Shown one piece after another: positions 1-6,743 of a stretch of 7,769 nt of DNA. Location of the stretch: the NCBI GenBank assembly GCA_938028845.1, contig CALIZJ010000008.1, positions 1-7,769 of the forward strand, in the 5' to 3' direction. The position numbers and the translations under genes were made by a program. Under the pieces are notes generated by a model. The model was not told where the DNA came from. It did no database searches and was given only the letters and a program-made list of their open reading frames with translations. The stretch is from an uncultured Blautia sp. (GTDB taxonomy: Bacteria; Bacillota; Clostridia; Lachnospirales; Lachnospiraceae). Numbering within the stretch: position 1 is the first letter of the stretch; every line of letters starts with the position of its first letter.

Positions 1-53
1 ACCCCCGCACATGGTACCGGAAACCACTGCTCTATCCACTGAGCTACAGGTGC
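1..53 (-). tRNA. tRNA-Arg (anticodon CCG), 3' part cut off by the window edge
   Basis: Read on the minus strand, the sequence folds as the 5' two thirds of a tRNA. The acceptor strand GCACCTG (53-47) is followed by TA and a D arm closed by GCTC (44-41) and GAGC (32-29). The anticodon arm has the 5-bp stem GTGGT/ACCAT (27-23 and 15-11) around the 7-base loop TTCCGGT (22-16). A 5-base variable region (10-6) follows, and then the start of the T stem, GGGGT (5-1). The anticodon is CCG (20-18), which reads the arginine codon CGG. The T loop, 3' acceptor strand and CCA end lie outside the window, so acceptor pairing could not be checked. It has its own promoter upstream. Confidence 0.93.
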
Positions 54-97
54 AAACGAAAAAGTCAAAAAATGTTATAATTGTTTTGACAAAAATA

Positions 98-126
98 ATA
101 CTAGCATAAATATTCTAAATTGTAAA
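98..126 (-). promoter_or_regulatory. Promoter of the tRNA-Arg gene
   Basis: On the minus strand there is a -35 element TTTACA (126-121, five of six matches to TTGACA). A 17-base spacer leads to a -10 element TAGTAT (103-98), preceded by TGC, which makes it an extended -10. Transcription would begin near 92, giving a leader of roughly 40 bases before the tRNA. The surroundings are very AT-rich, which favours promoter function but also raises the chance of accidental matches. Confidence 0.5.
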
Positions 127-193
127 GTCTTTTTTCAGATGACGACACAAGCTGCTGCCCATCGTGTCACTTTTTCTTCCCAATGCCAGCTCA

Positions 194-241
194 TTCGTTC
201 GTACAGCCGGATTTTATTGCAGACCGGACCATACGAACGAA
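194..241. repeat. Inverted repeat with 10-bp perfect arms after the giant gene
   Basis: TTCGTTCGTA (194-203) and TACGAACGAA (232-241) are perfect reverse complements separated by 28 bases. Inside, CCGG occurs at 207-210 and 224-227 and could extend the fold. It begins 11 bases past the stop codon of the giant gene. No run of T follows on either strand, so it is not a standard intrinsic terminator. It may be a 3'-end stabilising hairpin or a protein-binding site. The remaining spacer between the tRNA promoter and this gene holds only a weaker 7-bp hairpin (about 144-168), with no U-tract on the minus strand. Confidence 0.55.
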
Positions 242-251
242 CTGACAAAGG

Positions 252-3200
252 TCAGATTTTCTGGTTATTCAGCATCTGAAGCCGGTTTTCAATATTGGCG
301 AAACTGGTGTCCGGATCATAATCCAAAGGAAGGATCTGTACATCCGGATACATTTCTTTAAGCTTCTTGGAAATCCCCCGCCCTACCACGTGATTGGGAA
401 GGCATCCGAAGGGCTGAAGGATCACAAAGATCCTGCATCCTTTCTTAGCATGGTGAAGAATCTCTCCGGAGATCAGCACACCTTCCCCTGCGTCAAAGGT
501 ATGATGGATGACCGGATCGCTGTCCCGTACCAGTTCCTGCATTCTGCACGCCCTCTCATATAAAGGATGGGCGGAAGCAATCTTATCCGTCATATCATGG
601 GCAAAATTAAAGATATTGTTCGCCGTCCGGTACCAGACTTTCTGGTTTACCGGCTTTTTCAAATGGTATTCCCGGATTTGGGAATCCTGATAAAAGTATG
701 TCTTTCTTATTACATCCGTCATACGCGCCTCAATGATCTCAAATCCGTTTTTCTCCAGATATTTTTCGATATCATTGTTCGCGCCGGGATGGAAGTTAAG
801 GAGATACTCTCCCACGATCAAAACCTGGGACTTTGGATGGGAACGGTCATAAGGAACCTCCTTCATGATCTCAATAGCGCGCTGGAACCCTTTTCTCGCC
901 CCCATGACCCCGCCGTTTTCAAGTCCGTTTACCACCTCGTCCATGGCACGTTCAAAAGCCCGTTCCGAGGCTCCTTCTTCCAGCTCATACGGGCGCATCT
1001 TGCGCAGAAGCTCCTCCAGCACATCGATCATAGGCATGCCAAAGGCAATGCGTATGGCAGTGAGCAGATTCATTTTAAATCCCGGATGCAGATTATGGGA
1101 GTCCGCATCATCATTGGTAAGGATCGGCACCTGGGCGTAACCTGCATCGTCTAAGGCTTTGCGCAGGAGGGCACTATAGTGGGTAAGCCGGCAGTCGCCT
1201 ATGTATTTTCCCATTCCCACCGCAACTTCTTTGTCATCGTATTTTCCACTTTTTAAAGCCGCCAGTATCTCTCCAATGACAATCTGCGCCGGGAAACAGA
1301 TATCGTTATGTACATACTGTTTTCCAAGGCGGATGGCTTCTTCCCTGCCATAATCCAGGGATTCCGTGCGAAGTCCCTGGGTATGGAACGCCGCCGACAT
1401 AATGCGGCTGAACGCATGGGAGGTATTCGGAATAAGCACCAGCTTTTCCTTTCTGGACTCCTTGGTAAATTTCACTGGATATGGATCTTTTAATGCCTTT
1501 ATTTCAAGGGTTTCCTCCCGTTCCCGGCGCATAGCCACCGTTTCTAAAAATGAACGGACACGGATTCCAAGCGGTCCCTTAATATCGCTTTCATCCAGCT
1601 TTAATACCAATGGTACCTTTTTGGATATCTCTTTCATGATCCTTATAATTTCATCGGAAAGATAAGCGTCATGGCCGCAGCCAAAGCTTGAAATCTGTAC
1701 ATATTCCAGATAAGGACTCTCCGCTGCCAAAACTGCAGAAGAAAGCATCCGGGCATGGTAATTGTTTACAATATCCAGCCGGCTTTTACTGATATCCGTC
1801 TCATTTACTCCCGGAAGGGAATCTGCGGTAAGAACCGGTATTCCAAATCCGGCAAACATTTCCGGCAGCTCATGATTTACCAGAGAATCATTTTGATAAG
1901 GACGGGAAGCCAGTACCACTGCATAGGTTCCTTTTCTTTCCACCTCATCCAATACCTCCCCGCCTGCTTTTGTAAGCTGCTTATGAAATTCCGCCTGCGC
2001 AGCCTCTCCCTGCTCTATGGCGGCAAGGGTCTTTTCTTTGGAGATTTTAAAAGTCCCTTCCATATATTTCGTGAGCTGTCTGTCCCTGTCCGCATTGGTA
2101 TACCAGTGGAACAGCGGCGCATCAAAGGGGATGTTAAAATTCCTCTCCGGATTATCCGAATTGCGTACAACTATAGGATACCCCTTTACCACAGCGCACA
2201 TAGACTGGCTTGTCTTCTCCATATTTTCAGAAGGCACCGTAGTCACGGAGGGCATAAAGATCCGGTCCACTTTTTTCTTAGCCAGATTGCGCAGATGGCC
2301 GTGAACAAGCTTCGCCGGGAAGCAGACCGTATCTGAAGTCACTGCTGAAAGTCCGCTCTCATAGATCTTCCGTGTACTGCTGTTAGACAGCTTTACTTTA
2401 AATCCAAGGGCTTTCCAGAAGGTTTTCCAAAAAGGCATATCCTCCCAGTAATAAAGCACTCTGGGAAGTCCGATGGTGATCTCTTTCTCATCGTCTACCT
2501 GAGTGTATTCATAATCCTGAAAGATCAGTTTTTCCCTGACTGCAAACAGATTAGGAGCAGGCTTTTGCCTTACTTCATCCGGTGCCCCGCCCCGCTCGCA
2601 CCGGTTGTTTGTGATCCACTGCTTTCCATTGGAAAAGGTCACAACCGTACGTTTGCAGTGGTTTGCGCAGTAATTACAGGGCGAATTCGCCGTCTGGGTA
2701 TAGGAAAATCCTTCCACTGCGTCCAGACCGATAAATGTTCTTTTTCCTCCGTCTTTCTCAAACCGTTCCTTTGTCACCAGCGCAGCTCCAATGGCGCCCA
2801 TCAGCCCCGGATAGGGGGCTCTTGTCACCTCCCGGCCGGTATACTGCTCCATCGCCCGCAGAACTGCATCGTTTTGGAAGGTTCCTCCTTGTACTACGAT
2901 CTTATCCCCTAGGCTCTCCATACTGGAAATACGAATGACTTTTGTAAATACATTTTCTATAATGGAACGGCAAAGCCCAGCCATAATGTCCTCCGGCGAC
3001 TTACCATTCCTCTGCTCTGTGATCACACTGCTATTCATAAACACGGTGCACCGGCTTCCTAAATCTGCCGGATGCTGGGAGGCAAAAGCAGCTTTTGCAA
3101 TATCCTTTACTGGAATATCCAGAGATTCGGCGAAATTTGCAAGAAATGAGCCGCAGCCTGAGGAACACGCCTCATTTACAAGAATATTGGTAATAATTCC

Positions 3201-4580
3201 ATGATCGATCCAAATCGCTTTCATATCCTGTCCGCCGATGTCCAGGATAAAGCTGACATCATCTACATATTTTGATGCTGCCCTGGCATGAGCCACGGTT
3301 TCCACCACATGACATTCTGTCTCAAATGCCTTGGCAAACATCAGCTCTCCATAGCCGGTGGTTCCCGCCGCCAAAATCTCAAGATCTCCTCCGGTCATTC
3401 GGTAACGCGCCCGTATATCCAGCAGGGCCTTTTTCGCCACATCCAGAGGACGTCCTTCATTAGGTCCGTAAAATGAATCCAGGATTGTTTCGTCTTCTCC
3501 TAATAACACCATCTTTGTAGTGGTGCTTCCGGAATCAATTCCCAGATACGCCCGGGTCACCTTTCCAGGCTCCGGCTCTTTTCTTATATCAGATGGCAGC
3601 GAATGACGCTTAAAAAATTCTTTTTCTTCATCTTCCGTCTCAAAAAATTTCTTTTTTCCTGCAGCGGTAATTTTCTTTTTTTCTGCCTGTACCTCTATAA
3701 GCTGTGTTAGAAGTTCTTCATAGGTACTTTCTTTGGCCTGCTCTCCCATTCCGTTAAGAAGAGAAAGGGCTGCTCCATAAGCGATCATCATTTCAGGGCG
3801 CTCAGGAATCAAAGTCTCCTCATCAGAAAGCTTCAGACGTTCCTGAAAGACCCGTATCAATGTGGGGTTAAAAGTAAGGGGACCTCCCTCAAAAGCCACC
3901 GGTTTCCGGATATCCAGTCCCTGGGCCAGTCCGCCGATGGTCTGCTTGGCAATGGCATGAAAAGCAGACAGGGCAAGATCCTCTCTGGATACTCCCTGGT
4001 TCAGCAGCGGCTGGATATCTGTCTTTGCATATACGCCGCAGCGACCGGAGATATCATATACACAGCGGCCTTTTCTGGCAAGGGTATCAAATTCCTCTGC
4101 CGGAACCTTTAGGATCGTGGCCACCTCATCAATAAAAGCGCCTGTTCCCCCGGCGCAGCTTCCATTCATACGCATATCATAGACCTTCAGCTCTCTATTC
4201 TGCCGGTCTCTTTCAAAGAAAATAATTTTTGCATCCTGCCCGCCCAGTTCAATAGCGGTTCCTACTTGTTCATAGTTTTTACGAAGGGCTACAGAGTTGG
4301 CGACCACTTCCTGAATAAAGGATACTCCCAGTCTCTCTGCCAGCGGCTTTGCACCGGAGCCGGTCAGGCAGAGCTTAAGTTTTGCATCCGGAAAGCTCCT
4401 GGAAAGTTCTTCCAGCATGGCTCCCGCTGTCTTTACCTGCGCTGCCCTGTGTCTTTTATACGCGGAGTACACCATCTCCCTGCTCTCTGGGTCTACGGCT
4501 GCGATCTTTGTGGTCGTACTCCCGATATCAATTCCCACCAGTAGTCTGTCTGTCTTTTGTATATTCAGCAATCTTACCAC
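252..4580 (-). CDS. Acyl-CoA dehydratase activase-related giant protein (two BadF/BcrA-type ATPase modules plus two HgdB/DUF2229-like modules)
   Basis: The protein has 1442 codons and no signal peptide or membrane segment, so it is cytoplasmic. The first ASKHA ATPase module (about residues 14-275) has GIDIGSTTTK (16-25), GGQD (113-116), and the cluster cysteines Cys142 in CAGGTG and Cys181 in RCGVYA. A charged linker (276-343) leads to a second module (345-602) with GIDSGSTTTK (347-356), GGQD (449-452), Cys472 in ACSSGCG and Cys511 in SRCTVF. Next comes a four-cysteine element (Cys635, 638, 642, 661). Two HgdB/DUF2229-like modules follow: about 703-1000 (CFPA at Cys753, FGCG at Cys968) and about 1046-1437 (CFPA at Cys1095, FGCL at Cys1393). 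Known activators are homodimers that hold one [4Fe-4S] cluster between subunits and drive ATP-dependent electron transfer to the dehydratase. Here both roles appear to sit in one chain. The family assignment is firm; the substrate is unknown. The GTG start at 4580 is uncertain: TTG at 4571 is three codons in, with AGAGGTGG five bases ahead. Confidence 0.95.
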   Translation of the reverse strand: MVRLLNIQKTDRLLVGIDIGSTTTKIAAVDPESREMVYSAYKRHRAAQVKTAGAMLEELSRSFPDAKLKLCLTGSGAKPLAERLGVSFIQEVVANSVALRKNYEQVGTAIELGGQDAKIIFFERDRQNRELKVYDMRMNGSCAGGTGAFIDEVATILKVPAEEFDTLARKGRCVYDISGRCGVYAKTDIQPLLNQGVSREDLALSAFHAIAKQTIGGLAQGLDIRKPVAFEGGPLTFNPTLIRVFQERLKLSDEETLIPERPEMMIAYGAALSLLNGMGEQAKESTYEELLTQLIEVQAEKKKITAAGKKKFFETEDEEKEFFKRHSLPSDIRKEPEPGKVTRAYLGIDSGSTTTKMVLLGEDETILDSFYGPNEGRPLDVAKKALLDIRARYRMTGGDLEILAAGTTGYGELMFAKAFETECHVVETVAHARAASKYVDDVSFILDIGGQDMKAIWIDHGIITNILVNEACSSGCGSFLANFAESLDIPVKDIAKAAFASQHPADLGSRCTVFMNSSVITEQRNGKSPEDIMAGLCRSIIENVFTKVIRISSMESLGDKIVVQGGTFQNDAVLRAMEQYTGREVTRAPYPGLMGAIGAALVTKERFEKDGGKRTFIGLDAVEGFSYTQTANSPCNYCANHCKRTVVTFSNGKQWITNNRCERGGAPDEVRQKPAPNLFAVREKLIFQDYEYTQVDDEKEITIGLPRVLYYWEDMPFWKTFWKALGFKVKLSNSSTRKIYESGLSAVTSDTVCFPAKLVHGHLRNLAKKKVDRIFMPSVTTVPSENMEKTSQSMCAVVKGYPIVVRNSDNPERNFNIPFDAPLFHWYTNADRDRQLTKYMEGTFKISKEKTLAAIEQGEAAQAEFHKQLTKAGGEVLDEVERKGTYAVVLASRPYQNDSLVNHELPEMFAGFGIPVLTADSLPGVNETDISKSRLDIVNNYHARMLSSAVLAAESPYLEYVQISSFGCGHDAYLSDEIIRIMKEISKKVPLVLKLDESDIKGPLGIRVRSFLETVAMRREREETLEIKALKDPYPVKFTKESRKEKLVLIPNTSHAFSRIMSAAFHTQGLRTESLDYGREEAIRLGKQYVHNDICFPAQIVIGEILAALKSGKYDDKEVAVGMGKYIGDCRLTHYSALLRKALDDAGYAQVPILTNDDADSHNLHPGFKMNLLTAIRIAFGMPMIDVLEELLRKMRPYELEEGASERAFERAMDEVVNGLENGGVMGARKGFQRAIEIMKEVPYDRSHPKSQVLIVGEYLLNFHPGANNDIEKYLEKNGFEIIEARMTDVIRKTYFYQDSQIREYHLKKPVNQKVWYRTANNIFNFAHDMTDKIASAHPLYERACRMQELVRDSDPVIHHTFDAGEGVLISGEILHHAKKGCRIFVILQPFGCLPNHVVGRGISKKLKEMYPDVQILPLDYDPDTSFANIENRLQMLNNQKI

Positions 4581-4584
4581 CTCT
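4577..4584 (-). promoter_or_regulatory. Ribosome binding site that bears on the start of the giant gene
   Basis: The minus strand reads AGAGGTGG (4584-4577), then five bases, then TTG (4571-4569), in frame with the gene. The motif overlaps the GTG at 4580, which has no well-placed Shine-Dalgarno of its own. The spacing favours TTG as the true start, giving 1439 residues that begin MLNIQKTD. This is inference from spacing alone. Confidence 0.45.
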
Positions 4585-4637
4585 AAGTTTCTCTTTTGCG
4601 ATTTTCACCGCTTTTGTCTTTCTCTTTTTTCCCTAAA

Positions 4638-4666
4638 GTTATAGTGTAACAGAATTTCTTAAAAGA
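4638..4666 (-). promoter_or_regulatory. Candidate promoter of the giant gene
   Basis: A -10-like TATAAC (4643-4638) lies about 60 bases upstream of the coding start, but the -35 position 17 bases further up (TCTTTT, 4666-4661) matches poorly. The imperfect palindrome at 4651-4670 (TTCTT-TT-AAGAA core) overlaps the -35 and spacer, so it could be an operator for a regulator that compensates for the weak -35. A terminator directly upstream implies that the giant gene needs its own promoter. No other feature was recognised between 4585 and 4730. Confidence 0.3.
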
Positions 4667-4730
4667 ATCTATTTACATTTTTATTTTTTTGTATATTTTT
4701 CTGCTGATGAAAACATTTCTCATTTATACA

Positions 4731-4760
4731 TAAAAGGCCGGAATCCAAAGATTCCAGCCT
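4731..4760 (-). terminator. Intrinsic terminator of the NhaC-family gene
   Basis: On the minus strand, AGGCTGGAATC (4760-4750) pairs over 11 bp, with one T-G wobble, with GATTCCGGCCT (4745-4735) across the four-base loop TTTG. TTTTA follows. It sits about 45 bases past the transporter stop codon and ahead of the giant gene, so it separates the two units. A smaller hairpin (CCCTG/CAGGG) lies just after the stop, around 4787-4799. Confidence 0.85.
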
Positions 4761-4804
4761 AAAATCTACATTTTTCTGTCAGGAACCCCCTGTTTCAGGG
4801 ATAC

Positions 4805-6427
4805 CTAACCTTCCAGTGCTCCATGTTTTTTTCTTATGATAAGGATAACAGCCAGCATCAAAATGATTCCAAAGGGCAGAGCAATCCATGCTGTCTGCAC
4901 AAAACCGGCAACTATATAAGTCACAAAGGAAACTGCCGCAGCTACTATCGCATACGGAAGCTGGGTGGAAACATGCACCACATGGTCACACTGGGCACCC
5001 GCCGATGCCATGATAGTGGTATCGGAAATAGGAGAACAATGATCTCCGCACACAGCGCCTGCCATACAAGCAGAAATGGAGATGATCATCAGGTTCGGAT
5101 CAGAATTTGAAAATACTTCTACAACAATAGGAATCAAAATTCCAAAGGTTCCCCAGGAGGTACCTGTAGCAAAAGAAAGCCCGCACCCTACCAGGAAAAT
5201 AATCGCCGGAAGCAGATTCATAAAGGCATCTGCTGAAGACTTCGTAAGAGCCGCTACAAATTCTGCTGCGCCCAAACTGTCTGTCATTGCCTTTAACGAC
5301 CAGGCAAAAGTCAGGATAAGGATTGCCGGCACCATGGCCTTAAATCCATCCGGGATACACGCCATGCAGTCTTTAAAACTCAGTACACGGCGGATCATAT
5401 ACAGCACGATGGTTATGATCAGACCAAAGAAGCTTCCATATACCAGACCAACGGAAGCATCGCTCTGTGAAAAAGCAGTAACAAAGTCCACGCCATCGAA
5501 AAATCCGCCTGTATAGATCATTCCGATCACACAGCTAACCACGAGGCAGACGATAGGGATCAAAAGGTCGATCACTTTTCCTCTTGGGTTTTCTTTCGCC
5601 TCATCTTCTGCATTTGCATAAGGCCGGCTTTCCGTAGTATAAATATCGCCTTTTAAGGCATTTTTTTCATGCACCCGCATACTTCCGAATTCTGTTTTCA
5701 AAAGCACCATGGCGATCATCATGAAGATCGTCAGCAGTGCATAAAAATTATAAGGTATGGCACGGACGAAAATGGACAGTCCATCCTCTCCCTCTACAAA
5801 TCCGCTCACAGCCGCAGCCCAGGATGAAATCGGCGCAATAATGCACACCGGCGCAGCGGTAGCGTCAATCAAATAGGAAAGTTTCGCCCTGGAAACATTA
5901 TGTCTGTCCGTAATGGGCCGCATTACGCTTCCTACGGTAAGGCAGTTGAAATAATCGTCAATGAAAATCAGGCAGCCCAGGATGATCGTGGCAATCTCTG
6001 CGCCTACCCTGGATTTAATGCTCTTCCCAGCCCATCTTCCAAAGGCAGCGGACCCTCCTGCCCGGTTCATCAAGCTCACCATAGTACCCAGGATCACAAG
6101 GAACACAATGATTCCTACATTGTAGCTGTCAGACAGCACCTGAATGATTCCGCCCTGGAAAATATGTGTCACTGTTCCCTCAAAGCTGAAACCTGAATAA
6201 AACAAAGCGCCTACCAAAATTCCAATAAACAGGGAACTGTATACCTCCTTGGTGATCAGTGCCAGCACAATGGCTACGATAGGCGGCACAAGAGACCAAA
6301 AGGTTGCGTACATAGCAGGCTGTGCAGCTTCCTCTGCTTCTGCTGCCAATACAGTAAGCGGACTGACAAGCAGCAGTACTGCAGCAAAACTCAGCAGCAA
6401 AGATACTCTTTTTGCGTACTTCTTCAT
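4805..6427 (-). CDS. NhaC-family transporter under lysine riboswitch control, candidate lysine transporter (LysW type)
   Basis: This is a 540-residue integral membrane protein with about eleven or twelve hydrophobic segments. NhaC-family signatures are visible: FIDDYF with VMRPITD (155-174), a Gly/Thr/Ser-rich motif SFATGTSWGTFG (418-429), and GDHCSPISDT (461-470). The family contains Na+/H+ antiporters and related exchangers. The N-terminus (1-29) looks like a cleavable signal peptide: lysines and arginine, a Leu/Ala core, then VLAAEA. A charged loop (about 245-283) divides the halves. The start at 6427 is chosen because GGAGG lies eight bases upstream; extending to the ATG at 6535 would run into the riboswitch aptamer. 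A complete lysine riboswitch and terminator precede the gene. Comparative genomics has proposed riboswitch-linked members (LysW) as lysine transporters, so repression by lysine suggests lysine uptake here. The name LysW is also used for an unrelated carrier protein, so no symbol is given. Confidence 0.95.
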   Translation of the reverse strand: MKKYAKRVSLLLSFAAVLLLVSPLTVLAAEAEEAAQPAMYATFWSLVPPIVAIVLALITKEVYSSLFIGILVGALFYSGFSFEGTVTHIFQGGIIQVLSDSYNVGIIVFLVILGTMVSLMNRAGGSAAFGRWAGKSIKSRVGAEIATIILGCLIFIDDYFNCLTVGSVMRPITDRHNVSRAKLSYLIDATAAPVCIIAPISSWAAAVSGFVEGEDGLSIFVRAIPYNFYALLTIFMMIAMVLLKTEFGSMRVHEKNALKGDIYTTESRPYANAEDEAKENPRGKVIDLLIPIVCLVVSCVIGMIYTGGFFDGVDFVTAFSQSDASVGLVYGSFFGLIITIVLYMIRRVLSFKDCMACIPDGFKAMVPAILILTFAWSLKAMTDSLGAAEFVAALTKSSADAFMNLLPAIIFLVGCGLSFATGTSWGTFGILIPIVVEVFSNSDPNLMIISISACMAGAVCGDHCSPISDTTIMASAGAQCDHVVHVSTQLPYAIVAAAVSFVTYIVAGFVQTAWIALPFGIILMLAVILIIRKKHGALEG

Positions 6428-6435
6428 TTTTCTTT

Positions 6436-6440
6436 CCTCC
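6436..6440 (-). promoter_or_regulatory. Ribosome binding site fixing the transporter start
   Basis: GGAGG (6440-6436) lies eight bases before the ATG at 6427-6425 on the minus strand. It comes after the riboswitch terminator, as expected when lysine acts by transcription termination rather than by hiding the ribosome site. It excludes the longer reading from 6535. Confidence 0.85.
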
Positions 6441-6459
6441 CTCATTTGTTTCACAACAC

Positions 6460-6506
6460 AAAAACGCCATGAACGACAGATCTTTCTGTGTATACGTTCA
6501 TGGTGT
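6460..6506 (-). terminator. Riboswitch-controlled intrinsic terminator ahead of the transporter
   Basis: On the minus strand, ACACCATGAACG (6506-6495) pairs with CGTTCATGGCGT (6475-6464) over 12 positions with a single A-C mismatch. TTTTT (6464-6460) follows. The 19-base loop contains a smaller hairpin, ACAGA/TCTGT. It lies between the lysine aptamer and the transporter ribosome site, which is where the expression platform of a transcription-terminating riboswitch should be. I could not identify the competing antiterminator pairing with confidence. Confidence 0.88.
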
Positions 6507-6520
6507 ATTCTTTTACTCCA

Positions 6521-6676
6521 GATAGCGCTCCACATATGTGACAGTACGTTGTATCTTATACAGCGTACCAGGAAACTTTTTTCTGGCTAAAAAGCTCCTT
6601 CGGCGGTTTCCCCTTTCCTATGGACGGCTGCCAGGCCTTATATGTCCTTCGTACTTTTGAATCCCGCACCTCTATC
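6521..6676 (-). promoter_or_regulatory. Lysine riboswitch (L box / LYS element) aptamer
   Basis: The minus-strand sequence matches the lysine riboswitch in conserved blocks and in fold. GATAGAGGTGCG (6676-6665), GAAAGGGGA and GCCGAAG (around 6617-6598), CTGTCA (6544-6539) and GGAGCGCTATC (6531-6521) are all present. P1 closes with GATAG/CTATC. The P2 arm ends in GGC/GCC around loop CTGGCA (6634-6629). P3 (GGAGCTTTTT with AAAAAGTTTCC) presents GCCAG (6587-6583) in its loop, which is complementary to CTGGC of loop L2, giving the kissing interaction typical of this class. P4 is GTACG/CGTAC plus TGTAT/ATACA (6568-6544), and P5 is the palindrome CACATATGTG (6540-6531). Lysine binding should favour the terminator just downstream, repressing the transporter. 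Confidence 0.97.
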
Positions 6677-6707
6677 ATTCTTGTATTCTGTATTTTATCT
6701 TTTTATT

Positions 6708-6736
6708 ACTGTATCAGTTTTTGTGGGAAATAGCAA
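6708..6736 (-). promoter_or_regulatory. Candidate promoter for the riboswitch-transporter unit
   Basis: The minus strand has TTGCTA (6736-6731) and, 17 bases later, TACAGT (6713-6708) preceded by TGA as an extended -10. Transcription would start around 6701, some 25 bases ahead of the aptamer. A competing -10 is TAAAAT (6697-6692), but it lacks a well-spaced -35. The spacer from 6677 to 6743 shows nothing else, and no terminator for the upstream gene, so read-through into the riboswitch is also possible. Confidence 0.4.
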
Positions 6737-6743
6737 GCTTTTT

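Noticed and set aside
144..168. Hairpin GACACGA/TTGTGTC as terminator of the giant gene
   Set aside because: On the minus strand it is followed by GTCATCTG and A-rich sequence, not T. The T-rich side is on the plus strand, where no gene ends.
164..361. Plus-strand ORF of 65 codons near the tRNA
   Set aside because: It overlaps the end of the giant gene and the inverted repeat, and has no ribosome site or recognisable domain.
567..1154. Plus-strand ORF of 195 codons, and others opposite the giant gene
   Set aside because: They lie antisense within a gene whose domain motifs are continuous, show no recognisable domains, and are expected shadows of its codon pattern.
6428..6535. N-terminal extension of the transporter to an ATG at 6535
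   Set aside because: It would start inside the lysine aptamer and pass through the terminator. The added residues look non-coding, and the ATG at 6427 has a well-spaced GGAGG.
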